This document shows positions 16,866 to 24,657 of a DNA stretch of 64,000 bases, piece by piece. Location: the NCBI RefSeq assembly GCF_000308775.1, contig NZ_BAGJ01000088.1, positions 123,330 through 187,329 on the forward strand, given 5' to 3'. Under the pieces are notes generated by a model. It saw nothing but the letters and a program-made list of their open reading frames with translations, had not been told where the DNA came from and did not search any database. Numbering within the stretch: the stretch's first letter is position 1; the number at the start of each line of letters is the position of its first letter. The stretch comes from Nocardia testacea NBRC 100365 (GTDB lineage Bacteria; Actinomycetota; Actinomycetes; Mycobacteriales; Mycobacteriaceae). The translations under genes and the position numbers were made by a program.

Positions 16866-17481
16866 TCTCGATTCCGGTATCGCCTTCCTGCACGGCGGCA
16901 GCCACGCCCAGCTGGCCACCCTGGCCGATCCCGCTCTGGCGCCCTACCGGATCCGGCCGGTGCACGTGCGCACCGGTACCCCGCGGGAGATCGCGGCAGC
17001 CGAGGTGATCGTGGTCGCCGACCGCCTCCGCCCGGATCTGCTGGGGCGGTGGACCGAGACCGTCCTCGCCGGGCTCGCCCGGGGCGCGACCGTGCTCGTA
17101 TTCGGTGAGAACCATGCCGGCCAGTGGCTGCCCGGGGTGCGGGAAGAGCCCCGGCCGACCGTGTTCTGGTGGTGGCGCACCGGCGAGGACCACCGGCTCC
17201 GGAAACAGGCACCCGACCATCCCGCCTGGGAATTCTTCGCCGATCGCGCGGTGATCTGGCACTACCACGGGGTGCTGGAACCGCCGCCGGGCGCGGTGAG
17301 CCTGGTCGACCTGCACACCGAGGACGGCCGCCGCGACGGCTCCGTCCTCTATATCGATGAGAGTTCCGCCGCGGGCCGGCTGCTCGTCACCACGATGGAT
17401 CCGGTGTACCACCACGGCTCCGGTTTCATGCCGGGAGCGACCCAACTGCTCTATTCGGCACTGCACTGGGCCACCAGGTAA
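16858..17481 (+). CDS. Glutamine-amidotransferase-like protein, second of two
   Basis: 207 residues, the same length as the preceding protein but not closely similar. GIAFLHGGSHAQLATL, AAAEVIVVADRLRPDLLGRW and GATVLVFGENHAGQWLPGV have the alternating strand-turn pattern of ThuA/GATase folds, with aromatic-rich FWWWRTGEDH and IWHYHGVLE later and a closing VTTMDPVYHHGSGF, suggestive of metal-binding histidines. The role in the iron-box operon is unknown. It starts inside the previous gene and ends 11 bases before the FmdE-like gene, whose start is preceded by GAGAGAAG. Confidence 0.5.
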   Translation: MTDLDSGIAFLHGGSHAQLATLADPALAPYRIRPVHVRTGTPREIAAAEVIVVADRLRPDLLGRWTETVLAGLARGATVLVFGENHAGQWLPGVREEPRPTVFWWWRTGEDHRLRKQAPDHPAWEFFADRAVIWHYHGVLEPPPGAVSLVDLHTEDGRRDGSVLYIDESSAAGRLLVTTMDPVYHHGSGFMPGATQLLYSALHWATR

Positions 17482-17492
17482 AGAGAGAAGCC

Positions 17493-17996
17493 ATGCTGAC
17501 AGTTCTCGAAGCCGGGACGCCGATCGAGGTCTCGTTCGCCGACCTGATGAAGTACCACGGCACCGAGTTCCCCGGTGGCGTCGCGCACGCGTACTGCGCC
17601 ATGCGACACGCGGTTTCACTGCTGGGCACCGTGGAGCGACGTGAGGTCGCGGTCCGCACCGCCTTCCCCGGCCCGGGCGGCCGCGACGCGATCGAGATGG
17701 CCCTGCGCGCGGTGACCGGTGACCGTTTCGCCGTCGTCCCCGAACTCGCGGCCACCGAACGCGGCCCCGTCCTGGCGCGCTACGTCTGGGAATTCACCTA
17801 CCGCGACCGGACCGTCCTACTGCGTTTGCGGGACGCGGGATTCGTCACCGGCGAATTCATCGCGCTCGGCGCGCGGCGCGACCGCGACGCGGCCGACGAC
17901 GCCCGGCTCACCGTATTGAAGCAGGAGATGACCGAGCGTCTGCTCGCCGGCGCGGTGGGCGAAGTCTACGAGGAGGCGCCACCGCCGACGCGCTGA
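17493..17996 (+). CDS. FmdE-like protein (degenerate metal site), last gene of the iron-box operon
   Basis: 167 residues. The segment LMKYHGTEFPGGVAHAYCAM aligns by eye with the F-H-G-H-x-C-P-G-x-A-x-G-Y motif of FmdE-type proteins (formylmethanofuran dehydrogenase subunit E-like), but Phe replaces the cysteine position while His-Gly and Pro-Gly are kept. Such proteins bind metal and are often near molybdate or tungstate genes. The rest is alpha/beta with no further motif. Association with an importer under an iron box suggests handling of the imported metal compound. The family call is tentative. Confidence 0.45.
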   Translation: MLTVLEAGTPIEVSFADLMKYHGTEFPGGVAHAYCAMRHAVSLLGTVERREVAVRTAFPGPGGRDAIEMALRAVTGDRFAVVPELAATERGPVLARYVWEFTYRDRTVLLRLRDAGFVTGEFIALGARRDRDAADDARLTVLKQEMTERLLAGAVGEVYEEAPPPTR

Positions 17997-18113
17997 CGCG
18001 CATCCCCTCCGGACTCGAACAGTCGCCCTACACTCGGCGCGCAGTGCGTGCCGGTTTTCCGAATGTGGACCCGGGTACGCAATCGGTATCACATGCGGAA
18101 GGAGGGCCGATCC

Positions 18114-18485
18114 ATGGCGGCCGACGGGGTAGAGGGATTGCGGACGGTAGTACTGGACTGCCCGGATCCGTGGAAACTCTCCGAGTTCTATCTGGGATTG
18201 CTCGGCGGGGAAGTGGTACGTGCGGAAAGCGACGACACCTGGGTCGCCATGGTCGACCCGCAGGGCCGGCGCCTGGCGTTCCAGTTGTCGCCGGAGTACC
18301 GGCCGCCCCGGTTCCCGGATCCGTCCGGCTCGCAGCAGGTCCACTTCGATGTGCTGGTGAGCGATGTGGAGGTCGCCGAACCGGCCGTGCTGGCTCTGGG
18401 CGCCACATTCGTCCACGCGGAGGAGACGTTCCGGGTCTACACCGACCCGGTCGGACACACGTTCTGCCTGGTCTGGTTCGCGTGA
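18114..18485 (+). CDS. VOC-superfamily (glyoxalase/bleomycin-resistance-like) protein
   Basis: 123 residues with the paired beta-alpha-beta-beta-beta modules of the vicinal-oxygen-chelate fold: VVLDCPDPWKLSEFYLGLLG at the start and QVHFDVLVSDVEVAEPAVLA in the second half, closing with DPVGHTFCLVWF. The start at 18114 has an excellent ribosome site (GGAAGGAGGG, 7 bases away). Its stop overlaps the photolyase GTG (GTGA), so the two are cotranslated. Substrate unknown. Confidence 0.82.
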   Translation: MAADGVEGLRTVVLDCPDPWKLSEFYLGLLGGEVVRAESDDTWVAMVDPQGRRLAFQLSPEYRPPRFPDPSGSQQVHFDVLVSDVEVAEPAVLALGATFVHAEETFRVYTDPVGHTFCLVWFA

Positions 18486-19798
18486 CCACGGCGGCGGTCG
18501 CCGTCTTCACCCGCGATCTGCGGGTCCGGGACAATCCGGTGCTCACCGCGGCGCACCGGGAGGCCGATACGGTGGCTCCGCTCTTCGTCCTGGACGAGGC
18601 CATCCTGTCCGGCCGCTCCTGCCCGCCCAATCGCGCGCATTTCCTGGCGGCCGCGCTGCGCGAACTCGACGACGAACTGCGCGCACTCGGCGGCCGGCTC
18701 GTCGTCCGCGCCGGAGACGTCGCCGAGGAGGTGGCGCGGGTGGCCGCGGCGGCAGACGCCCCAGTGGTCCACATCGCCGCCGATGTCAGCGCCTACAGCC
18801 GTCTCCGCGAGCGGCGGCTGCGCGATCGGCTGGCGCGCGACGGTCGCGAACTGCGGGTCCACCGCGCTTCGCTGACCGTCGTACCGCCCGGCGATCTGGT
18901 GCCCGCCGGTAGTGATCACTTCGCCGTGTTCACGCCCTATCTGCGGCGCTGGACCGGTGAGCGGCGCCGGGAGCCGCTGCGTGCGCCGCGCCGCCTCGAA
19001 CTGCCGGAGATCGCGGCCGGGTCGCTACCGGAGCCGGGCGAGCTCGGTTCGGGGGAGCCCTCTCCGGAATTATCGGTGGGCGGGGAGACCACAGGCCGCA
19101 AGATGTTGCGTGACTGGCTTTCCCACCACCTCGACGGGTACGCGTCCGGCGGGGACGATCTCGCCGCCGACACCACCTCCCGGCTGTCCCCCTACCTGCA
19201 TTTCGGCTGCCTCTCCCCGGGGGAGGTGATTCGCCGCGCCGGTGATTCCACCGAGGGGGGCGCCGCATTCGTCCGGCAGGTCGCCTGGCGGGACTTCCAC
19301 CACCAGGTCCTGGCCGCCCGGCCGGGCGCGGCATGGACCGACTACCGTGCCCGGGATATCCGCTGGCGTGACGACGAGCAGGCGTTCGAGGCCTGGCGGG
19401 AGGGCCACACCGGTATCCCGATCGTCGACGCCGGTATGCGGCAATTGCGCGCAGAAGGCTGGATGCACAATCGCGCCCGCCTGATCACCGCGAGTTTTCT
19501 CGCCAAATCGCTGCGGGTGGACTGGCGGGCCGGTGCGCGGCATTTCCTGTATTGGCTGGTCGACGCCGACCTGGCGAACAACCAGCTCAACTGGCAATGG
19601 GTCGCCGGAACCGGCAACGACACCCGCCCCAACCGGGTGCTCAATCCGCTGCGCCAAGCCGACCGCTACGACCCGCACGGCGACTATGTGCGGCGCTGGG
19701 TCCCCGAACTCGCCGATATCGAGGGCCGGGCGATCCACCGGCCGTGGCGGCTCGCCGCCGACTATCCGGCGCCGATTGTCGAGTTTCCCGGGATGTGA
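18482..19798 (+). CDS. phr: Deoxyribodipyrimidine photolyase (cryptochrome/photolyase family)
   Basis: 438 residues. It repairs UV-induced pyrimidine dimers using blue light, reduced FAD and an antenna pigment. The N-terminal alpha/beta domain begins VAVFTRDLRVRDNPVL. The FAD domain carries TSRLSPYLHFGCLSPGEV, WRDFHHQVLAA, GWMHNRARLITASFLAKSLR, and the signature LANNQLNWQWVAGTGNDTRP. The GTG at 18482 overlaps the VOC gene stop; an open frame continues upstream to 18044 but has no coding character. A strong hairpin follows the stop directly. Confidence 0.93.
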   Translation: MTTAAVAVFTRDLRVRDNPVLTAAHREADTVAPLFVLDEAILSGRSCPPNRAHFLAAALRELDDELRALGGRLVVRAGDVAEEVARVAAAADAPVVHIAADVSAYSRLRERRLRDRLARDGRELRVHRASLTVVPPGDLVPAGSDHFAVFTPYLRRWTGERRREPLRAPRRLELPEIAAGSLPEPGELGSGEPSPELSVGGETTGRKMLRDWLSHHLDGYASGGDDLAADTTSRLSPYLHFGCLSPGEVIRRAGDSTEGGAAFVRQVAWRDFHHQVLAARPGAAWTDYRARDIRWRDDEQAFEAWREGHTGIPIVDAGMRQLRAEGWMHNRARLITASFLAKSLRVDWRAGARHFLYWLVDADLANNQLNWQWVAGTGNDTRPNRVLNPLRQADRYDPHGDYVRRWVPELADIEGRAIHRPWRLAADYPAPIVEFPGM

Positions 19799-19838
19799 CG
19801 CGACCGGGCCCGGACCGCACGGTCCGGGCCCGGTCGCG
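19799..19838. terminator. Strong bidirectional hairpin between phr and the DoxX gene
   Basis: Perfect 18-bp inverted repeat (CGCGACCGGGCCCGGACC and its complement) with a 4-base loop, starting right after the phr stop codon and ending 12 bases before the convergent gene's stop. There is no U-tract, as is common in actinobacteria. Confidence 0.8.
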
Positions 19839-19850
19839 TTCGCCGTCGGC

Positions 19851-20948
19851 TCAGCGATGCTTGGCTTTCGCGGCCTTCTTCTTGGCCTTGGCCTTCGCCT
19901 TGTCGGCCTTCGCCTTCGCCTTGGCCAGCTCCGCGCGCTGCGCCTTCGCCGCGGCACCGAGCTCGCCCCCGCGGTGCTTGGTGTAGTCGGCGAGTTCGGC
20001 GGCACGGTGCTTGGCCGCCTCGGCCCATTCCGGGCCGCGGGACTGGGCGGTTTCGGCGAGTTCACTGCTGCGGTGCTTGGTGTAGTCGGCGAGTTCGGCG
20101 GCACGGTGCTTGGCCGCCTCCGCCCACTCCGGCCCCCGGCTCTGCGCCGTTTCGGCGAGTTCACTGCTGCGGTGCTTGGTGTAGTCCGCCAGCTCGGCCG
20201 CCCGGTTCTTCGCCACGGCGGCCCATTCGGGGCCGCGGGTCTGGGCGGTTTCGGCCAACTCGGCACCGCGAAGCTTCGCGATATCGGCCCAGTCCGCACC
20301 CCGTTTCTTGGCGGTGTCCGCCCACACCGGACCACGCTGCTGGGCGATCTCGGCCAGCTCCGCCCCGCGGCCGGCCGCGGAACCCGCCAGATCCCGGCCC
20401 CGGTCGGCGGCCTGGTGCAGTTGCTGCCGGACGGCCTCGCCCGTACCGCCACGGGCCGACGAACCCACCGGGAGCGCACCGCCGACAGTGGCGGCGGCCC
20501 GGCGGGCCGCGCGGCGACCCCGCCAGCCCAGCGAGGGCTTACCCGCCGTATCCGACGCCGCGATCATCAGGCCCCCGAGCAGGCTCACGTCCTTGAGGAA
20601 GGCCGTCCGTTTCGCGGCGCGGCGTTCGGGATCGTTCTCGGCCCAGAAGTTCTGTTCGGTTACCGTCGCCGGAACCACCGTCGCCGCCAGCGCCAGCGCC
20701 GCCGGGCGCGGTGCCTTGCCGAGCGCCAGCAGGGCGCCCCCCGCGATCTGCACGGCCGCGGTCACCCGCACCAGAGTGCTCGGATCGGCGGGCAGGTTGC
20801 CCGCGATATCGGACGGCAGCGATTCCTTCCCCTTGTGGACCAGAGTCGATGCTTCCTTCACCCGTGATTCCGGATGCATCAGTGTTTCGACTCCGTTGAC
20901 GACGAACGCACTCGCCAGCAGGGGGCGGGCGAACCGGCGTAGCAGCAT
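19851..20948 (-). CDS. DoxX-family membrane protein with 11-residue tandem repeats and a Lys/Ala tail
   Basis: 365 residues. Residues 1-140 are a DoxX domain (LRRFARPLLASAFVVNGVE, VTAAVQIAGGALLALG, TEQNFWAENDPERRAA) with about four membrane segments. After an Arg-rich linker, about 13 units of 11 residues follow (AETAQSRGPEW, AEAAKHRAAEL, ADYTKHRSSEL and similar), then a histone-like tail of AKAKA/KKKAAKAK. At DNA level two exact-length 99-bp units occupy 19975-20172. The repeats predict long amphipathic helices, like LEA or apolipoprotein repeats, and the tail could bind DNA or acidic polymers. ATG 20948 (AAAGGG nine bases upstream) or 20957 are possible starts. Confidence 0.8.
   Translation of the reverse strand: MLLRRFARPLLASAFVVNGVETLMHPESRVKEASTLVHKGKESLPSDIAGNLPADPSTLVRVTAAVQIAGGALLALGKAPRPAALALAATVVPATVTEQNFWAENDPERRAAKRTAFLKDVSLLGGLMIAASDTAGKPSLGWRGRRAARRAAATVGGALPVGSSARGGTGEAVRQQLHQAADRGRDLAGSAAGRGAELAEIAQQRGPVWADTAKKRGADWADIAKLRGAELAETAQTRGPEWAAVAKNRAAELADYTKHRSSELAETAQSRGPEWAEAAKHRAAELADYTKHRSSELAETAQSRGPEWAEAAKHRAAELADYTKHRGGELGAAAKAQRAELAKAKAKADKAKAKAKKKAAKAKHR
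19975..20172. repeat. Two tandem 99-bp units inside the DoxX gene
   Basis: Each unit begins TGCTTGGTGTAGTCGGCGAG on the plus strand and encodes three 11-residue helices. The units start at 19975 and 20074, and a diverged third begins near 20173. Wobble differences show that the duplication is not brand new. Confidence 0.85.
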
Positions 20949-21419
20949 GATGTGCATCCCTTTCTTCGGTGTTTCGCATCTGTCACAGCTGGTCACCAGG
21001 GGCAGGAGGCCAGAGTACTGCCGATCTACCCGGCTTCCGGGCCGGGAAACAGAACCGGCCGCTTCGTGTCCACCCGGACCGGCCCAGGCTCCGGAAGCGA
21101 ATTACCGGTAACCGAATATTATGTGACCGGGGTCACATAAATGAATTCCATCGTACTATCGTGACCAGCTGCGATATCGAATCATCACCCGCCGTGCGTG
21201 ATTCGCCACCGCGCCGCGCCGCCCTACCGGAGATCCTCCGGCAAATCTTGCCGACGGCCGTGCCGCGGGCGTGCGCACTGTCTACCCTCGATGGCAGGGA
21301 GTCCATATCGCAGGCGGCCGGCCTTCTCGCCGGCGGCGCCGCGGTGTCGGGTCGCGCTCTTCGCGACCACCCGGCCCCGGAGCCGGAAATTCGCACATCG
21401 CTCGTCATCGGAAGGACGC
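20949..21419. other. 471-base intergenic region between divergent DoxX and Acg-type genes
   Basis: No convincing gene. The small frames in it lack ribosome sites and codon bias. It contains the perfect 22-bp palindrome at 21119-21140 and is otherwise featureless to my eye; no DosR-type box (GGGACT...AGTCCC) was seen. Confidence 0.5.
21119..21140. promoter_or_regulatory. CRP-type palindrome
   Basis: TTATGTGACC-GG-GGTCACATAA is a perfect inverted repeat containing TGTGA-N6-TCACA, the CRP/GlxR consensus. It lies 280 bases ahead of the Acg-type gene and 171 bases ahead of the DoxX gene, so it could serve either promoter. Confidence 0.65.
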
Positions 21420-22394
21420 ATGACAATGCCCCGCACGATCCCGGATCGTGAGGCCACCGATATCGCCCTCGGACTGGCGGTCCGCGCGCCGTCCGTGCAC
21501 AACACCCAGCCCTGGCGGTGGCGGTCCACCGGCTCCGGTATCCAGCTCTTCGCCGATACCGGACGGCAGCTGCTGGTCACCGATCCCTCGTTGCGCTCGC
21601 TCGTCGTGAGTTGCGGGGCCGCGCTGCACCATATGCGTGCTGCCCTGGCGGCGCTCGGCTGGGCCTCCGCGGTGGACTACTGCCCGGACCCCGGCGACCC
21701 CGGCCATCTCGCCACGATCCACGCCACCCGCCGGCCGCCCACCGACGCCGAGATCGAACTGGCCGCGGCCATCCTGCTGCGCCGCACCGACCGCCGCCAC
21801 TATCTGCCCAAGCCGATCCCGGCCCGGTATATGCGTTCCCTCGCCGCACAGGTATCGGCCCGCGGTGCCGCGGTCCGGCAGGTCCCCGACACTCTGCTGC
21901 CCCGGCTGGCCACGCCCATGCGGCACGCGGTCGCCGAGCACGCCGGCGACCGGCGGTACCGGGCGGAGATCGCCTACTGGAGCGGACGTGACCGGCTCAC
22001 CGACGGGGTGCCGTCCCGGAACGCCCCCGCGCCCCGCCCGGCCGGTGAGATCCCCGTGCGCACCTTCGCCGATCCCGCCCTGCTGGATCCGGCGAACCAT
22101 CCGGACGCCGCGCAATGGCTCGTCGTCGGCACCACTCGCGACGACCGGCGTGCTCAACTCCGGGCGGGGGAGGCCACCAGCGCGCTCCTGCTGACCGCCA
22201 CCGAGCTGGGGCTGGCCACCAGCGTGCAGACCGAACCCCTCGGCGTGCCCGACGCACGGCAGGAGATCAGGACCGGTCTGCTCCACGACTGCGCGTACCC
22301 CCAGGCCATGGTGCGGGTCGGCTGGAGTTCTCGCGGCGCCGCGCCGTTCACCGAAACCCCACGCCGCCCGATCGACGAGGTACTCGAGGTGTGA
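21420..22394 (+). CDS. Acg-family FMN-binding protein (nitroreductase-like)
   Basis: 324 residues. It resembles mycobacterial Acg/Rv3131-type proteins, duplicated nitroreductase folds that bind FMN and are often part of the hypoxia/DosR response. Landmarks are AVRAPSVHNTQPWRWR near the N-terminus, LRRTDRRHYLPKPIP in the middle, and LLLTATELGLATSVQTEP with VRVGW at the end. GGAAGG precedes the ATG at 21420; ATG 21426 is an alternative. The protein probably sequesters flavin rather than catalysing nitroreduction, as proposed for Acg. Confidence 0.82.
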   Translation: MTMPRTIPDREATDIALGLAVRAPSVHNTQPWRWRSTGSGIQLFADTGRQLLVTDPSLRSLVVSCGAALHHMRAALAALGWASAVDYCPDPGDPGHLATIHATRRPPTDAEIELAAAILLRRTDRRHYLPKPIPARYMRSLAAQVSARGAAVRQVPDTLLPRLATPMRHAVAEHAGDRRYRAEIAYWSGRDRLTDGVPSRNAPAPRPAGEIPVRTFADPALLDPANHPDAAQWLVVGTTRDDRRAQLRAGEATSALLLTATELGLATSVQTEPLGVPDARQEIRTGLLHDCAYPQAMVRVGWSSRGAAPFTETPRRPIDEVLEV

Positions 22395-22398
22395 TCCG

Positions 22399-22437
22399 CC
22401 CCGCCGTGAGGACGTCTTCCTTCTCGGTCCGGCGGGG
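22399..22437. terminator. Possible hairpin terminator between convergent genes
   Basis: CCCCGCCG at 22399-22406 and CGGCGGGG at 22430-22437 form an 8-bp stem with a 23-base loop, filling the space between two convergent stop codons. No U-tract. Confidence 0.35.
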
Positions 22438-23364
22438 TCAATAGCCCCGCGCGGTATCGATGAGCGACAGCAGCGCTTCGCCCGAGGAGAAGCGCTCCAC
22501 ATTGGCCCGCACATGCTCGGCCAGCAGCCCGGGCAGCCCGTTGGACGGATTGGCCAGGTGCGGGGTGATCACCGCATTGGGCAGCGACCACAGCGGGTGT
22601 CCGTCCGGTAATGGTTCCGGATCGGTGACATCCAGCGCCGCGCCCCCGATGGTCTCCGCGCGCAGCGCCCGCACCAGCGCATCGGTATCGATCAGCGACC
22701 CCCGCGCGATATTCACGATCCAGGCCGCCGGTTTCATCCGGGCCAGCGCGTCGGCGTCGACGAGGTGCGCGGTGTCGGCTGTCGCCGGTGCCGCGATCAC
22801 CACATGGTCCGCACGCGAGAAGAGTTCGGCGTTCCGGCTCGCGTCCACCGTTTCGACCGCGCCGGGTACCGGCGTCCCGGACCGGGTGGAGGCCAGCACC
22901 TGCGCCCCGAACGCGCGCAGCAGCGGGATCATCGCCCGGCCGATACCCCCACAGCCGATGATGGCGACAGTGGCCCCGCGCAGCGTCCCCACCCGCGCCT
23001 CGAACTCGGCCTTGCGCCACGATGCCGCCCGCGCCTGTTCCCCCAGTCCCCGCACACCTGCCAGCAGCAGCAGAACCGCATGCTCGGCCACACTCGACGC
23101 GTACGCACCGGCCGCCGAGGTCCAGACCCGGCCGTCGTCGATCAGCCCCGCCGCGAACCACCGCTCGACCCCCGCACTCGGCAACTGCACCCACCGCACC
23201 GCGTCCGGCAACCGCTCCGGGAACGAATCGGGCCCGCCATTCCACACCACCGCCTCGGCATCGCCCAACGGCACCAGCCGGCCACCGCCCGCCTCGATTC
23301 CCCGGGCGAGGGCAGGGTCGAACTCCGGACCCAGGTGGACAGCGGGGACTCTGGTGTGCGGCAC
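22438..23364 (-). CDS. D-isomer-specific 2-hydroxyacid dehydrogenase
   Basis: 308 residues. It would reduce a 2-keto acid with NAD(P)H. The nucleotide-binding motif is AIIGCGGIGRAMIPLL (GxGxxG) and the second signature is MKPAAWIVNIARGSLIDTDAL. Catalytic Arg (NIARGSL), Glu (DPEPLPDGHPLW) and His (VITPHLANPSN) can be placed. SWRKAEFEARVGTLRGATVA is the usual entry to the Rossmann domain. Its start is 109 bases downstream of the SDR stop, so the two may share transcription. Specific substrate unknown. Confidence 0.87.
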   Translation of the reverse strand: MPHTRVPAVHLGPEFDPALARGIEAGGGRLVPLGDAEAVVWNGGPDSFPERLPDAVRWVQLPSAGVERWFAAGLIDDGRVWTSAAGAYASSVAEHAVLLLLAGVRGLGEQARAASWRKAEFEARVGTLRGATVAIIGCGGIGRAMIPLLRAFGAQVLASTRSGTPVPGAVETVDASRNAELFSRADHVVIAAPATADTAHLVDADALARMKPAAWIVNIARGSLIDTDALVRALRAETIGGAALDVTDPEPLPDGHPLWSLPNAVITPHLANPSNGLPGLLAEHVRANVERFSSGEALLSLIDTARGY

Positions 23365-23473
23365 AGTTCACTTCCGAAGACGTCGGGGCTGATGGCCGCA
23401 TCATCATCCGCCGGCGCGGGCGTCGTCAACAATTGCCTTCACCCCGACCGGGACGCCGGCCGCCGACCGGCCC

Positions 23474-24298
23474 CTAGGACAGGTTTCCGGAGGCCAGCGC
23501 CCGCACCCCCGCCACGGTCCCGCCGTCGACCAGCAGATCGACCCCCGAGATGAAACTCGACGCCGGGTCCAGTAGGAAAGCCGCCGCGTGCGCGATATCG
23601 TCCGGCGTCCCCAACCGCCCGGTCGCCGACGCGTTGACCATCGCCCGCATCGCCGCGCCCGATTCCCCGTCCAGCTCCTGCCGCCCCATCGGCGTCGAGA
23701 TCACCCCTGGGCTGATCGAATTGAGCCGCGCCCCGCGCCGCCCCCACGCGACCGCCGCGGCCTGCACCCGCGCCACATTGCCCCGTTTCGCCACCGCGTA
23801 GGCGATCCCCGGATGGGCCTCGCGGTCCAGGAACGGCAAAGCCAGCAGTTCCGCCGCCGGCGTATACGCGAGCGCCGCGACCTGATCCTCCGGCAGCGGC
23901 GCCAGATACGCCGACATGCTCGCGATCACCACCCCCGCCCCGCCCTCGGCGACCACACCCTCGAAGGCATCCAGCACCAGCGCCGTCCCCAGCAGATCCA
24001 CCTCCAGCACCGCCTTCGTCACCGCCTGGGTCGGCGACACCCCCGCGGTGTGCGCGAGATGAGTGACCCGGCCCGCTTCCCCGGCCGCCTCGGCCAGCGC
24101 CGCCACCGACCCGGCATCCGAGACATCGACGTGCAACCCGCGCACCTCGTGCCCCTCGCCGGCCAGCACCTCGACCACCGCGTCCAGACCGTCCTTGTCG
24201 AAATCGGCGATCAGCAGCCGCCGCCCACCCCCGACCCGGCGCGCGATGGCCCGCCCCATGCCCCCGACTCCGATAACGACCGCGACGTCCTGACCCAC
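23474..24298 (-). CDS. Short-chain dehydrogenase/reductase
   Basis: 274 residues. NAD(P)-dependent Rossmann enzyme: VVIGVGGMGRAIARRVG is the cofactor loop (GxGGxGxx variant lacking one Gly), DVSDAGS binds adenine, HTAGVSP replaces NNAG, the catalytic dyad is Y-A-V-A-K in IAYAVAKRGN, and the closing NSISPGVISTPM and FISGVDLLVDGG are classical. The GTG at 24298 has GAGGAG 6-7 bases upstream and is preferred to the frame start at 24388. It is the last gene before the tRNA and probably the end of the ancestral chromosome block. Confidence 0.85.
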   Translation of the reverse strand: MGQDVAVVIGVGGMGRAIARRVGGGRRLLIADFDKDGLDAVVEVLAGEGHEVRGLHVDVSDAGSVAALAEAAGEAGRVTHLAHTAGVSPTQAVTKAVLEVDLLGTALVLDAFEGVVAEGGAGVVIASMSAYLAPLPEDQVAALAYTPAAELLALPFLDREAHPGIAYAVAKRGNVARVQAAAVAWGRRGARLNSISPGVISTPMGRQELDGESGAAMRAMVNASATGRLGTPDDIAHAAAFLLDPASSFISGVDLLVDGGTVAGVRALASGNLS

Positions 24299-24463
24299 CT
24301 GGCGCTCCTCACCGCGACTGCTCCGCTGCGCACCACAATCTACCCACGCGCCGCAGCCCCCGAGCCGAAATTCGTCACCCGCTGACAATGGACCGGAAAA
24401 CCCCAGGTGGCACCCGCGATTTTGCCCCGGTGGCGGGATCCGATACTCTTGCTGAGCACACCG

Positions 24464-24548
24464 GTCCGGGTGGCGGAATGGCAGACGCGCTAGCTTGAGG
24501 TGCTAGTGCCCGTTATAGGGCGTGGGGGTTCAAGTCCCCCTCCGGACA
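24464..24548 (+). tRNA. tRNA-Leu (anticodon GAG)
   Basis: The 85-base sequence folds as a class II tRNA: acceptor GTCCGGG pairs with TCCGGAC plus discriminator A; anticodon stem CTAGC/GCTAG encloses TTGAGGT (anticodon GAG); a long variable arm (TGCCCGTTATAGGGCG) precedes the T arm GGGGGTTCAAGTCCCCC. CCA is not encoded. A run of T follows at 24550-24556. Such tRNA 3' ends are favoured attachment sites, and a recombinase module begins 110 bases downstream. Confidence 0.95.
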
Positions 24549-24631
24549 CTTTTTTGCTGCATTTGTGCCCCAGAAACCGTGTCCGTGCACTGCCTGGACA
24601 CCCATTTTTCCGTCACCGCCGTGACCTGCGG

Positions 24632-24654
24632 TTTCACCCCGGTCGGGGGTGAAA
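24632..24654. promoter_or_regulatory. Inverted repeat ahead of AbrB-like gene 1
   Basis: TTTCACCCC (24632-24640) and GGGGTGAAA (24646-24654) flank a 5-base centre. The right arm also supplies the GGGGGTG ribosome site of the gene that starts at 24658. The same element, with longer arms, occurs before AbrB-like gene 2 (42269-42293), which marks it as functional, probably an autoregulatory operator or a leader hairpin. Confidence 0.7.
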
Positions 24655-24657
24655 ATT

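Noticed and set aside
18044..18481. N-terminal extension of the photolyase frame
   Set aside because: Covers the VOC gene in another frame, lacks photolyase resemblance, and the GTG at 18482 begins exactly at the conserved VAVFTRDLR strand.
19851..20500. CRISPR-like array suggested by the regular 33/99-bp repeats
   Set aside because: The repeats are in frame, encode 11-residue helices and have no spacers; they belong to the DoxX gene. No CRISPR array or cas gene was seen anywhere.
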